DNA of 64,000 bases from Alphaproteobacteria bacterium (lineage in GTDB: Bacteria; Pseudomonadota; Alphaproteobacteria; CACIAM-22H2): the NCBI GenBank assembly GCA_016124335.1, contig WGNX01000001.1:1-64000 (forward strand), read 5' to 3'. This document shows, piece after piece, positions 1 to 8,022 of this stretch (positions are counted from its first letter, which is position 1; every line of letters begins with the position of its first letter). Both the position numbers and the translations under genes were made by a program. A model generated the notes under the pieces. It worked only from the letters and a program-made list of their open reading frames with translations. It was not told the origin of the DNA and did no database searches.

Positions 1-1451
1 GCCATTTCGGAGAAGCACGGCAGGTTGGGGTTGAGTTCGTAAAGGCAGCGTTCGATCCCGTTGCCGGGGGCCGGATCGTCGATCCATTTGGAAAGCCGCT
101 CGACGAAGCCGTTGGGCGGCCCGTTCTTGCCGCCCGCCATCCTGTGGAAGTGCGCCCATGCGCCGGGAAGGCGCGCACGGATGAGGTCGGAAAAGACCGC
201 GCCCATGCCCGGCCGTCGCATCGCGGTCGCCAGCGCCGGCCCCAGTCCGTCGAGCGTGATCGAATGGCCGCGGAAGCGGATCGGCGCCAGCGGATCGAGC
301 AGGATGCACACGCGCGCCACGATCGTGGCGTCGTTGAAGGTCGGGTTCGGATCGCCGGTAGCTTCCTTGATGGCCGACACGATGCGGTCGTGGAGCTTCT
401 GGTCGCCCAGCGTGTTGCGCACCCAGAGCGCGATGTTGCCGCTGCGCAGTTCGCGCGCGGCCAGTTCCCAGCGCTTGCCAAGCCCGTTGGCGAGATCGCG
501 CGGGTTCTTGTAATCGCGGCCGGCGAAGCGGTGGCCGATCGCCGAGCGCAGCAGCGGCGGCGCGGTATGCGTGGGTTGCTGGCGCTGGCCGTCGAGCCAG
601 TTGCGTAGCATCTCGACGGTCCAGCGGTCGCCCTCCCAGTCGTTGGTGAGGCCGCGGATGCATTCCATCAGCACCGCCGGGATCTTGCTCAGCTCGGCAT
701 AGGTGTCGAACGAGCCGCGTTCGATCCGCTTGGAAATGGCGTCTTCGGGATCGAGGTTGGCCGGCAGCGAACCCTGCGCGAAGCTCAAGAGCGTCATTCC
801 CAGCGCGAACATGTCGTTCGTGCGGGTGCCCTCGCCGCGCGCTTCGGGATCGGCCATCGCGCATTCGATCGTCTCGAACGCAGCCGGCTGGTCGAAGCCC
901 GGCGGCACGGCAAGGCACGGCCCCAGCACGACGCGCGTGCGCGCCTGATCGAACCAGTAGAGGTTCTGCGGGCGGATCGCGCGGTGGATCACGTTGCGCA
1001 GGAACATCTCCGACAGCGCGCCGGAGATCGGCAGCAGGATCTGGCTGATGAGCTTGGGCGGCGGCCACGCATCGCGCGGGCCGTTTTCCGCCCACAGCGG
1101 CCCGCCTTCGGGAAAGTCATAGATCAGGGCAAGCCGCTTGCCGGAAACGCCGGGCCAGTCGACGAGGCCGAATTCGTAGAGCCGCAGCAGCCCCGCGCGC
1201 TCGATCGACTTCATCGCCTTGGCGCTTTCGAGGCGCGCGGGCAGTTCCTGCCCGCACACCAGCGCCATGCGCGCGAGGCCCGGATCGCGCGTGTCGGTGG
1301 CGGCGAAAGCACGCACGTGCGCCGAGGACATCGATGCGATCGGCGTCGATGGAAAAATGGAAAAGCGGTTGCCCAGCGCCACGCTCGGGCCGAACGGCTC
1401 CGTGCGTGCCGGCTTCTCCTCCGGCTCAACAGTGTTGGCAGGCTCGGCCAT
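1..1451 (-). CDS. Hanks-type protein kinase-like protein, probable pseudokinase (3' end outside window)
   Basis: The reading frame is open from an ATG at 1451 to the window edge (483 codons, no stop seen). The first ~220 residues show kinase-fold landmarks: the catalytic loop is HRAIRPQN (residues 156-163), where active kinases have HRDxKxxN; an APE-like ADPEARG follows, and NDMFALGMTLL matches subdomain IX. The catalytic Asp is Ala158, the expected DFG is VLGPC, and I find no convincing VAIK lysine, so phosphotransfer looks unlikely. The region after residue ~240 is not recognised. The gene follows purA by 120 bp; a TATAAT-like -10 on the minus strand lies at 1544-1549, so it may have its own promoter. 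The kinase-fold assignment is family knowledge; the pseudokinase call is read from the motifs. Confidence 0.75.
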   Translation of the reverse strand, partial: MAEPANTVEPEEKPARTEPFGPSVALGNRFSIFPSTPIASMSSAHVRAFAATDTRDPGLARMALVCGQELPARLESAKAMKSIERAGLLRLYEFGLVDWPGVSGKRLALIYDFPEGGPLWAENGPRDAWPPPKLISQILLPISGALSEMFLRNVIHRAIRPQNLYWFDQARTRVVLGPCLAVPPGFDQPAAFETIECAMADPEARGEGTRTNDMFALGMTLLSFAQGSLPANLDPEDAISKRIERGSFDTYAELSKIPAVLMECIRGLTNDWEGDRWTVEMLRNWLDGQRQQPTHTAPPLLRSAIGHRFAGRDYKNPRDLANGLGKRWELAARELRSGNIALWVRNTLGDQKLHDRIVSAIKEATGDPNPTFNDATIVARVCILLDPLAPIRFRGHSITLDGLGPALATAMRRPGMGAVFSDLIRARLPGAWAHFHRMAGGKNGPPNGFVERLSKWIDDPAPGNGIERCLYELNPNLPCFSEM

Positions 1452-1571
1452 CGACGTCCGCTCGCCCTCCCATGTCGACGGGGCCCGATCGGGCGCCCGG
1501 CAAAGTCGGGGGAATCAAGACGTCAGGAATTCATAAATCCTGAATTATATCAACGGCATACAATACGAAAC

Positions 1572-2864
1572 CTAGCCCGCGAACGGATCCTCCACGAGGA
1601 TCGTGTCGTTGCGCTCGGGGCTGGTGGAAAGCAGCGCCACGCGGCAGCCGATCAGCTCCTCGATGCGCACGATGTACTTGATCGCGGCGGCCGGCAATTC
1701 GGCGAAGGAACGCGCCCCGCGCGTGGATTCCTTCCAGCCATGCATCGTCTCGTAGACGGGCCTCGCCTTGGCCTGGAGGTTCTGCGCGGCAGGCAGGCGG
1801 TCGAAACGCCGCCCGTCGATGTCGTAGGCCACGCATACTTTCAGCTCGTCCATGCCGTCGAGCACGTCGAGTTTGGTGAGCGCGATGCCGCGAAGCCCGC
1901 CGTTGCGCACGGCCTGACGCACCAGCACGGCATCGAACCAGCCGCAACGGCGCGGCCGGCCGGTGACGGTGCCGAACTCGTGCCCGCGTTCGCCCAGCCC
2001 CTGCCCGACCGCATCGGTCAGTTCGGTCGGGAACGGCCCCGAGCCCACGCGCGTGGTGTAGGCCTTCGTGATGCCCAGCACGAAGCCGACATTGTGCGGC
2101 CCGATGCCCGAGCCCGACGCGGCCTGGCCGGCAACGGTGCTCGACGAGGTGACGAACGGATAGGTGCCGTGATCGACGTCGAGCAGAGCGCCTTGCGCGC
2201 CTTCGAACAGGATGCGCCTGCCCTTGCGGCACGCCTCGTCGAGGAAGGGCCACACCGGATCGGCATAGGGAAGGATCTGCGGCGCCACTTCGGCGAGCGC
2301 CTTTTCCAGCGCCGCGCGGTCGACCGGCGGGAAGCCGAGGCCCTTGCGCAGCGCGTCGTGGTGGCGCAGCAGCTCGTCGAGCTTGGCCTTGAGCGTCGCC
2401 GGGTCGGCAAGATCGCAAACGCGGATCGCGCGGCGCGCGACCTTGTCCTCGTAGGCCGGGCCGATGCCGCGGCCGGTGGTTCCGATCTTGCCGGCGCCGC
2501 GCGCTTCCTCGCGCAGGCGGTCGATCTCGGCATGCAGCGGCAGGATCAGCGGCGCGTTCTCGGCCACGCGAAGGTTCTCCGGGCTCACCATCACGCCCTT
2601 CTCGCGGATGGACGCGATCTCCCTGATGAGGTGCCACGGATCGACGACCACGCCGTTGCCGATGATGCCGAGCTTGCCCGGCCGCACGACGCCCGAAGGC
2701 AGCAGCGAGAGCTTGTAGGTGACGCCGTCGATGACCAGCGTGTGGCCGGCATTGTGGCCGCCCTGGAAGCGCACCACGATCTCGGCGCGCTCCGAAAGCC
2801 AGTCGACGATCTTGCCCTTGCCTTCATCGCCCCACTGCGAGCCGACGACGGTGACATTGCTCAT
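1572..2864 (-). CDS. purA: Adenylosuccinate synthetase
   Basis: PurA joins IMP and aspartate using GTP to give adenylosuccinate, the first committed step from IMP to AMP. The 430-residue protein has the usual family length and opens with the phosphate-binding loop [11 protein letters not shown] (residues 8-18), whose Asp13 is the catalytic residue position, then QGGHNAGHT. The central [13 protein letters not shown] and the GTP-site TKLDVLDG are also present. It lies 12 bp downstream of hisZ on the same strand, so the two are probably cotranscribed. Nothing looks altered. Confidence 0.98.
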   Translation of the reverse strand: MSNVTVVGSQWGDEGKGKIVDWLSERAEIVVRFQGGHNAGHTLVIDGVTYKLSLLPSGVVRPGKLGIIGNGVVVDPWHLIREIASIREKGVMVSPENLRVAENAPLILPLHAEIDRLREEARGAGKIGTTGRGIGPAYEDKVARRAIRVCDLADPATLKAKLDELLRHHDALRKGLGFPPVDRAALEKALAEVAPQILPYADPVWPFLDEACRKGRRILFEGAQGALLDVDHGTYPFVTSSSTVAGQAASGSGIGPHNVGFVLGITKAYTTRVGSGPFPTELTDAVGQGLGERGHEFGTVTGRPRRCGWFDAVLVRQAVRNGGLRGIALTKLDVLDGMDELKVCVAYDIDGRRFDRLPAAQNLQAKARPVYETMHGWKESTRGARSFAELPAAAIKYIVRIEELIGCRVALLSTSPERNDTILVEDPFAG

Positions 2865-2876
2865 GTTCGTTGTTCC

Positions 2877-4031
2877 CTAGATGGCGACTTGCTTGCCGTC
2901 GCGAAGGACGTGCGTGCAGCCAAGGCGCCTTGCCTCGGCCGCGGGATCGGAAGCGGGCTCGAGGCCCGAGACGACGCGCGCGCCCGACGCGCGCAGGGTT
3001 TCCAGCGTTTTCGCGGGCGTGCCGAAGGGCGCGTAGGTCGCCTCGATCCCCGGCGGCAGCGGGATCGCGCGCAGCACCGTGTCGGTGAAGAGCGTGACGC
3101 CGGTGGCGGTTTCGCCCGCCCCTTCCATCAGGTCTTCGCCCGCAAGATAGCGCCCGCCGCGGCCAAGCTCCCCGCGCACGCCGCGCGCGAAGATCGTGAA
3201 GGACAGACCCTTCTGGTATTCGAAGCCGCGCCGTTCGACCGCATCGATCGTGATGGGCAGTGCGGGCAGTGCGGCGCGCACGAGGCCCACGGCCTCTTTC
3301 AGCCGCGCCACTTCCTTGCGGGCGGCCGGCGGCAGGTCGAGCGCGTCGAGCTTCGGGATCGCGGTTTCGACCGGCCCGCTGGCGGCGACGAGACCTGCCA
3401 GCAGCTTGCCGGCCGCCCCGCCGCGCGCGAGCACGGCTTCGGCATCCTTGCGATCGAGTGCCGCGCGCACGTCGGCGGCGGCCTTGGGTTCGAGCTGGCT
3501 CCAGCCGATCACGGCGGGCACGAGATAGGGAATGGCAAGATCGATCGAGACGTTCGCGGCCCCCACTTCGGCAAGCGCGCAAGCCGACATGACGATGATC
3601 TCGGCATCGGCCGAGGCCGCTTCCGAGCCGATCAGCTCCGCACCCACCTGCCCGAACTGGCGTTCGGGGCGAAGCGTGTCGCCCTTCACGCGCATCACCT
3701 GCCCGGCATAGGAAAGGCGCAGCGGGCGCGGCTCGGCCTTCAACCGCGTGGCCGCGATGCGCGCGACCTGCGGCGTCATGTCGGCGCGCATGGCCATCAT
3801 GCGCTGGCTGTCGGGATCCATCAGGCGGAAGCAGTGGCGCGACATGCCGGCCTGGCTGCCGGCGAGGAGCGAGTCCTCGAACTCCACCATCGGCGGCTTG
3901 ACGCGGGCATAGCCGAAACGCCCGAAAGTGCAGGTGACGCGCCAGACGATCTCGGCTTCCTGATCCGCCTCGGGCGGCAGGGCATCGCGAAGGCCTGCGG
4001 GCAGCAATGCCCGGGTGACGAGTTCGTTCAT
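2877..4031 (-). CDS. hisZ: ATP phosphoribosyltransferase regulatory subunit
   Basis: HisZ is a catalytically inactive paralogue of histidyl-tRNA synthetase that partners short-form HisG in the first step of histidine synthesis and carries feedback control. The 384-residue length fits HisZ rather than a full HisRS. The N-terminus (LLPAGLRDALPPEA) and the class II synthetase-like motif around RADMTPQVARIAATR are typical. There is no C-terminal anticodon-binding domain. hisG is not in this window. The gene heads a short hisZ-purA unit; the 470 bp upstream hold repeats and a toxin-antitoxin operator instead of serA, which often neighbours it. Confidence 0.93.
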   Translation of the reverse strand: MNELVTRALLPAGLRDALPPEADQEAEIVWRVTCTFGRFGYARVKPPMVEFEDSLLAGSQAGMSRHCFRLMDPDSQRMMAMRADMTPQVARIAATRLKAEPRPLRLSYAGQVMRVKGDTLRPERQFGQVGAELIGSEAASADAEIIVMSACALAEVGAANVSIDLAIPYLVPAVIGWSQLEPKAAADVRAALDRKDAEAVLARGGAAGKLLAGLVAASGPVETAIPKLDALDLPPAARKEVARLKEAVGLVRAALPALPITIDAVERRGFEYQKGLSFTIFARGVRGELGRGGRYLAGEDLMEGAGETATGVTLFTDTVLRAIPLPPGIEATYAPFGTPAKTLETLRASGARVVSGLEPASDPAAEARRLGCTHVLRDGKQVAI

Positions 4032-4350
4032 TCCAATCCCCGTGGGAACCCCGCACGGGTTCGCGTCTGATTAGCCGTTTTTGCCCCGCCAAGCCAACCC
4101 AAAACCGGCAAAAACAACTGGCGACGTCGCCTATTTAAGCCCTTGAAATCGAACGCAGGTAACGCGTCGCCGACGAATTCGTGAAATTGGCGACATTCGC
4201 CCGATCCTGCCGCGATTCCAAGGTGTTGAGATCGGCGAGCGACATTGCGCCGGTAACCAGCGTCTTCGTTCTCGGGAAATCGGGTAGAGGGAAAATTTAT
4301 CATCATAAAAGGAATATAGTCAATTTCACGGCAAAGAGCAATGCGCGCGC

Positions 4351-4402
4351 AAGTCGTGGGTGCCCGGGACAGGCCCGGGCATGTCCCGGGGTTCACGACT
4401 TC
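4351..4402. repeat. REP-like palindromic element, copy 1
   Basis: The core is GTGCCCGGG-aca-g-GCCCGGGCAT, and the outer arms AAGTCGTG (4351-4358) and CACGACTT (4394-4401) are also complementary, so the whole element can fold. It shares its outline, AAGTCRTGGRTGCCCGGG followed by CCCGGGCATGWC, with the copies on the other side of the toxin-antitoxin pair. Such GTCATGCCCGG-type intergenic palindromes are widespread in alphaproteobacterial genomes. Confidence 0.8.
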
Positions 4403-4478
4403 ATATACTACCTTTTGTAGTATTCCGCAGCACATGATACCCAGCCTCTCCGGATGATCGGATATGTCTTGCAGATTC

Positions 4479-4496
4479 TGTATCCAATTGGATACA
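4479..4496. promoter_or_regulatory. Palindromic operator ahead of the toxin-antitoxin operon
   Basis: TGTATCCAATTGGATACA is a perfect 18-bp palindrome ending four bases before the GTG start of the toxin gene. Toxin-antitoxin operons of this class are autoregulated by the HTH antitoxin, alone or with the toxin, binding such sites. Its overlap with the expected ribosome-binding region means protein bound here would block initiation, and the transcript could also fold back on itself. Confidence 0.7.
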
Positions 4497-4500
4497 ATCC

Positions 4501-4794
4501 GTGGCGTTAGAGTTACGGAAAACCGTCGAATTTGACCGATGGCTGCTCGCGATCCGGGATGCCAAAGCCACCGCCCGGATTGTGGCGCGACTGCGCAGCG
4601 CCGAACTCGGCAATTTCGGCGACTGTCGTCCGGTCGGAGACGGCGTGCGTGAAATGCGTGTCCATGTCGGGCCGGGTTATCGGATCTATTTCATCCGCCA
4701 GGGACAAAGCGTCTATCTGCTTCTGCTCGGCGGCGGCAAGAAATCACAGAAGCGCGACATTCAGCGGGCCCGGGAACTGGCACGCGCACTTTAG
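4501..4794 (+). CDS. RelE/HigB-family toxin (addiction module killer protein, phage Gp49-like)
   Basis: This 97-residue protein matches the RelE-superfamily killer proteins encoded ahead of a HigA-like HTH antidote; such toxins usually cleave mRNA on the ribosome. Family marks seen are the FDRWLLAIRD start, GDCRPVGDGVREMRVHVGPGYRIYF in the middle (key residues Arg and Tyr) and LLLLGGGKKSQKRDIQRA near the end. The start is GTG at 4501, just after the operator palindrome. The toxin-first order, with the antitoxin 10 bp downstream, is usual for this subfamily. The target RNA cannot be told from sequence. Confidence 0.88.
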   Translation: MALELRKTVEFDRWLLAIRDAKATARIVARLRSAELGNFGDCRPVGDGVREMRVHVGPGYRIYFIRQGQSVYLLLLGGGKKSQKRDIQRARELARAL

Positions 4795-4804
4795 GAGCCA
4801 CACG

Positions 4805-5092
4805 ATGGCCAAGACCAAACATAGTCGCTTCGATGCCGCCGACTATCTCCGTAATCCGGCGACAATCGCCGAATATCTGACCGCCTGCCTCGAAGATCCT
4901 GATCCGGCCGTGTTCGTTGCGGCACTCGGCGATGTCGCTCGGGCAAAGGGCATGATGAATATCGCGCGCAAGGCCGGGCTCGGACGCGAAAGCCTCTACA
5001 AGGCGCTCGAGGCCGGTTCGCAACCTCGTCATGAAACGGTGCGGCGCGTCGTCGAGGCTTTGGGTCTCAAGCTGACACTCGAAGCCGCATAG
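4805..5092 (+). CDS. HigA-like antitoxin (addiction module antidote, HTH)
   Basis: The 95-residue protein resembles the COG3636-type antidote proteins paired with Gp49-like killers. The N-terminal part (FDAADYLRNPATIAEYLTACLED) is the usual toxin-contacting segment. The C-terminal ~55 residues form an XRE-type helix-turn-helix, with IARKAGLGRESLYKAL as the recognition region and ALGLKLTLEA at the end. The ATG follows GGAGCC by a few bases and the gene starts 10 bp after the toxin stop, so the two are one transcript. It is expected to neutralise the toxin and repress through the palindrome at 4479-4496. Confidence 0.9.
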   Translation: MAKTKHSRFDAADYLRNPATIAEYLTACLEDPDPAVFVAALGDVARAKGMMNIARKAGLGRESLYKALEAGSQPRHETVRRVVEALGLKLTLEAA

Positions 5093-5111
5093 AGCGGCAC
5101 ACCCATCCCCA

Positions 5112-5152
5112 TTCCGTCATGCCCGGCGAATGCCGGGCATCCACGACTTCGG
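5112..5152. repeat. REP-like palindromic element, copy 2
   Basis: ATGCCCGGC (5119-5127) and GCCGGGCAT (5132-5140) form a 9-bp stem around gaat, within the longer pattern GTCATGCCCGGC...CATCCACGACTT. It lies in opposite orientation to copy 3, 40 bp further on, giving an inverted doublet right after the antitoxin stop. Confidence 0.8.
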
Positions 5153-5175
5153 GCGGGCAACAGCGCTCGACGATC

Positions 5176-5212
5176 AAGTCATGGATGCCCGGGTCAAGCC
5201 CGGGCATGACGA
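5176..5212. repeat. REP-like palindromic element, copy 3
   Basis: ATGCCCGGG (5185-5193) and CCCGGGCAT (5199-5207) form a 9-bp stem with a five-base loop. The flanks AAGTCATGG and GACG match copy 1 in orientation and copy 2 in reverse complement. With copy 2 it makes a REP doublet; with copy 1 it brackets the toxin-antitoxin pair. Confidence 0.8.
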
Positions 5213-5227
5213 GTGAAAGGACGCCCG

Positions 5228-5246
5228 CCTCAGAACGTCAGCGGCC
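5228..5246. repeat. 19-bp direct repeat of the serA 3' end, distal copy
   Basis: CCTCAGAACGTCAGCGGCC here is identical to 6380-6398, the last codons and stop of serA. The match stops abruptly on both sides. The two copies flank the phosphoesterase gene, like the duplicated target or attachment site left when DNA inserts into the 3' end of a gene. Confidence 0.75.
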
Positions 5247-5251
5247 GTACG

Positions 5252-6250
5252 TTACGGCTGTCTCACGATGACCGGATGGACGACGAAGACCTCCTCGAGA
5301 TCCGGACGCACCTCGACGCGCACCCAATGGATGCTGGGGCTCCCGAACGTCTGGAGCCGCGTGAAGTTCGGCAACAGCTTCGTCGGACTGTAGAGCGGCT
5401 TGTCGACCTTGAAGAAGTGCGTATCGCCGTGGACGAAGAGAACCTGACCCGAATAGCCCGCCGTCTCCGATGCGAGGCGATCCATGAAATTCCGGTATCC
5501 GCTGACTTGCGGATCCTTGCTTTCGTCGAGGTCCTCGGTCTCCGGCAGATCGAAGCCCGGATCGGCCTGGAGCACGAGCACGATGCCATGCGCCTTGGCC
5601 GCGGACGCCATCTCGAAGGATTTCCGCATCCATTCGACATTGGCCGCATCTCGCTCCAGATATTCGGCGTTGTCGGCCTCGCATTGGGCGGGCGTGCGCG
5701 CACTTTTGTTGGAACAGTCCTTCTCGCCGAGAATCCTGTTGTTGTTGCTGCCCGGGATGTTCAGGCCGACGAAGACGATCCCTTTGTGCATGAACCGGAC
5801 GTTTTCGACGAATTTTTCGCCGGGCCGACCCTGTCGTTCGATACGCAGGCCCGCATTGGCAAGACGCGAATCATCCGTGAACATCGTCTTTCGCAGATAG
5901 GCGAGCCTTTCAAGGTTGTCGTATCCGCCGTTGTTCAGACGATGGCAATCGGTCCATTCGTTGTCGCCGGGCACATAGACGACCGGCTGCCGGACCGAGC
6001 CGAACATCTTCAGCGCATTTGCGAAGACGTCGTCCGTGCATTTCGAGCTGCCGTCCTTGATGTCGCCGTCGTAGATCGAAAATTCGATGTCCGACGCGCC
6101 GATGCTCTCGAGAAGCGCCTTCATCTTCGGCGCATCCCCGGCCTTCTCGTAAGGCATGTCGCCCCAAAGGCCGAACGTGAACGTCTGTGCGGCGGCCGCG
6201 TTCGCAAACAGGCAGCCCATGCAAACCGCCAGAATCCTGCCGATATTCAT
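5252..6250 (-). CDS. Secreted metallophosphoesterase (calcineurin-like fold)
   Basis: The mature part carries metallophosphoesterase metal-ligand blocks in order: GDMPY, YDGDIKDG, PGDNEWTDC and a late VHGDTHFF. These fit a two-metal hydrolase acting outside the cytoplasm; the substrate is unknown. The ATG at 6250 is chosen because GGAGGG sits 7-8 bases upstream and the protein then starts with a signal peptide (MNIGRILAVCMGCLFANAAAA, cleavage near residue 21); it is 332 residues long. A longer reading from 6331 would bury the signal peptide. The gene sits between serA and the REP doublet and is flanked by the 19-bp serA repeat, so it looks acquired. A 14-bp inverted repeat covers its leader. 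Confidence 0.82.
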   Translation of the reverse strand: MNIGRILAVCMGCLFANAAAAQTFTFGLWGDMPYEKAGDAPKMKALLESIGASDIEFSIYDGDIKDGSSKCTDDVFANALKMFGSVRQPVVYVPGDNEWTDCHRLNNGGYDNLERLAYLRKTMFTDDSRLANAGLRIERQGRPGEKFVENVRFMHKGIVFVGLNIPGSNNNRILGEKDCSNKSARTPAQCEADNAEYLERDAANVEWMRKSFEMASAAKAHGIVLVLQADPGFDLPETEDLDESKDPQVSGYRNFMDRLASETAGYSGQVLFVHGDTHFFKVDKPLYSPTKLLPNFTRLQTFGSPSIHWVRVEVRPDLEEVFVVHPVIVRQP

Positions 6251-6260
6251 CGAGTTCCCT

Positions 6261-6300
6261 CCGAAATGATCGCCGCGATTAAACAGGGCGATCATTTCGG
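6261..6300 (-). promoter_or_regulatory. Leader hairpin partly covering the phosphoesterase ribosome-binding site
   Basis: CCGAAATGATCGCC (6261-6274) and GGCGATCATTTCGG (6287-6300) are perfect 14-bp inverted arms around a 12-base loop. On the minus strand the hairpin ends two bases inside the GGAGGG Shine-Dalgarno (6257-6262) of the gene starting at 6250. It could limit translation or insulate the gene from serA read-through. No T-run follows, so it is not a canonical terminator. Confidence 0.65.
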
Positions 6301-6379
6301 ATTCGTGACGGCGGCCATGCGGCAGCGGCATCCGGATACGGCTTTCTCGGAATTTTCCGGCGCGCGACGGCCCTTTTTA

Positions 6380-6398
6380 CCTCAGAACGTCAGCGGCC
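6380..6398. repeat. 19-bp direct repeat at the serA 3' end, proximal copy
   Basis: This copy is the native serA terminus (last codons plus the TGA stop). It is identical to 5228-5246 on the far side of the phosphoesterase gene. Confidence 0.75.
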
Positions 6399-7959
6399 TG
6401 ACGCGCAGCACCTGCGGCAGCGCGCGGACCTTGGCCAGCACCGCGTCGCCGATGGGCTGGTCGACCGCGATGAGGCAGATCGCCTCGCCGCCGCGCGTCT
6501 GGCGGCCAAGATTGAACGAGGCGATGTTGATGCCGGCATCGCCGAACAGGCGGCCGATCGAGCCGATGAAGCCCGGCTTGTCCTGGTTTCGCACATAGAC
6601 CATGTGCGGCATGAACTCGGCTTCCAGCGGCACCTCCGCGATCTCCACGATGCGCGGCTTGGCGTTGCCGAACAGCGAGCCTGCGATCTTGCGCACGTTG
6701 CCTTCCGAGACGACCGTCACGCGGATGAGCGTGGGATAGTCCGAAGCGCGGTCGTGGCGCATGTCGGTGACCGCGATGCCGTGCTCGCGCGCGACGGCGG
6801 GCGCCGAAACCGTGTTGACGCTTTCAAGCTTGGCGCCAAGGAAGCCCGCGAGCACGCAGGCCGTCAGCGGCTTGGTGTTGAGGGCCGCGACCGCGCCTTC
6901 GTATTCGATCGAGAGCGACTTCACGTTCTCGTCCTGCAACTGGCCCAGATACGAGCCGAGATTCGTCGCGAGCTGCATGTAGGGGCGCAGCTTGGGCGCG
7001 TCTTCCGCCGAGACCGAGGGCATGTTGACGGCGTTCGTCACCGCGCCGGTCAGAAGGAAATCCGACATCTGCTCGGCCACCTGAAGCGCCACGTTCTCCT
7101 GCGCTTCGCTGGTGGAAGCCCCCAGATGCGGCGTGCAGATCACGTCGTCGCGCCCGAAGAGCGCGTTTTCCTTCGCAGGCTCGGTCAGGAACACGTCAAG
7201 GGCCGCACCCGCCACGTGGCCGGACTGAAGCGCCGCCAGCAGGTCGGCTTCCACCACCAGCCCGCCGCGCGCGCAGTTGACGATGCGCACGCCCTTCTTG
7301 GTCTTGGCGAGCGCCTTGGCGTCGAGGATGTTCCTGGTCTGCTCGGTCAGCGGCGTGTGCAACGTGATGAAATCCGCGCGCGCGAGCAGCGTATCGAGAT
7401 CGGCCTTCTCCACGCCCATCGCCTGCGCGCGCTCGGGCGTCAGGAACGGGTCGTAGGCGACGACCTTCATCTTGAGGCCGAGCGCCCGGTCGGCGACGAT
7501 CGAGCCGATGTTTCCGGCCCCGATCAGGCCCAGCGTCTTGCCGTAAAGCTCGACGCCCATGAAGCGGTTCTTCTCCCACTTGCCGGCCTGCGTGGACTTG
7601 TCGGCCGCGGGCAGCTGGCGGGCCAGCGCCATCATCATCGCGACGGCGTGTTCGGCCGTGGTGATGGAATTTCCGAAGGGCGTGTTCATCACCACGATGC
7701 CGCGCGCCGTGGCCGCCGGCACGTCCACGTTGTCCACGCCGATGCCTGCGCGCCCGATCACCTTGAGGTGCGTGGCCGCGGCCAGCAGGTCGGCATTCGC
7801 CTTGGTGGCCGAACGGATGGCAAGGCCGTCGTAGTTGCCGATGATCGCCTTCAGCTCGTCGGGCTTGAGGCCGACCTTCATGTCGGTCTCGATGCCGCGT
7901 TCCTTGAAGATGTCGACCGCGCGGGGGCTGAGGGCGTCGGAGATGAGGACCTTGGGCAT
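6382..7959 (-). CDS. serA: D-3-phosphoglycerate dehydrogenase
   Basis: SerA oxidises 3-phosphoglycerate with NAD to start serine synthesis. From the ATG at 7959 (AAGGAG six bases upstream) the protein has 525 residues, the long form. Visible are the Rossmann motif GLIGAGNIGS (144-153) and catalytic Arg231 (NCARGG), Glu260 and His278 (TPHLG). An intervening regulatory domain follows, then a C-terminal ACT domain (about 455-525) that binds serine in related enzymes. It follows serC with a 63-bp gap and is likely cotranscribed. The last 19 bp recur downstream at 5228-5246. Confidence 0.97.
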   Translation of the reverse strand: MPKVLISDALSPRAVDIFKERGIETDMKVGLKPDELKAIIGNYDGLAIRSATKANADLLAAATHLKVIGRAGIGVDNVDVPAATARGIVVMNTPFGNSITTAEHAVAMMMALARQLPAADKSTQAGKWEKNRFMGVELYGKTLGLIGAGNIGSIVADRALGLKMKVVAYDPFLTPERAQAMGVEKADLDTLLARADFITLHTPLTEQTRNILDAKALAKTKKGVRIVNCARGGLVVEADLLAALQSGHVAGAALDVFLTEPAKENALFGRDDVICTPHLGASTSEAQENVALQVAEQMSDFLLTGAVTNAVNMPSVSAEDAPKLRPYMQLATNLGSYLGQLQDENVKSLSIEYEGAVAALNTKPLTACVLAGFLGAKLESVNTVSAPAVAREHGIAVTDMRHDRASDYPTLIRVTVVSEGNVRKIAGSLFGNAKPRIVEIAEVPLEAEFMPHMVYVRNQDKPGFIGSIGRLFGDAGINIASFNLGRQTRGGEAICLIAVDQPIGDAVLAKVRALPQVLRVRPLTF

Positions 7960-8022
7960 GGGATGCTCCTTGGCGCGCACGGGCGTCACCCGCGCGTCAG
8001 ATGAAACGGAAAACGGAACGGA

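Larger units (their letters stand above)
4032..4500. other. Gene-free accessory spacer between hisZ and the toxin gene
   Basis: No credible coding region is visible in these 469 bp. It holds an AT-rich patch (about 4280-4325), a REP-like palindrome (4351-4402), a second inverted repeat ATACTAC/GTAGTAT (4405-4411 and 4417-4423) and the toxin-antitoxin operator at 4479-4496. The base composition differs from the flanking genes. It forms the left part of the accessory islet between hisZ and serA. The hisZ promoter must lie in its left end, but I cannot pick convincing hexamers. Confidence 0.6.

Noticed and set aside
984..4070. A 1028-codon open frame on the plus strand antisense to purA and hisZ
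   Set aside because: It is antisense to well-conserved genes, rich in Arg/Ala/His, and has no recognisable domain; such frames arise from high GC at third codon positions.
4028..4435. A 135-codon minus-strand frame upstream of hisZ
   Set aside because: It runs through the REP palindrome and AT-rich spacer, has no motif or ribosome-binding site and overlaps the hisZ start.
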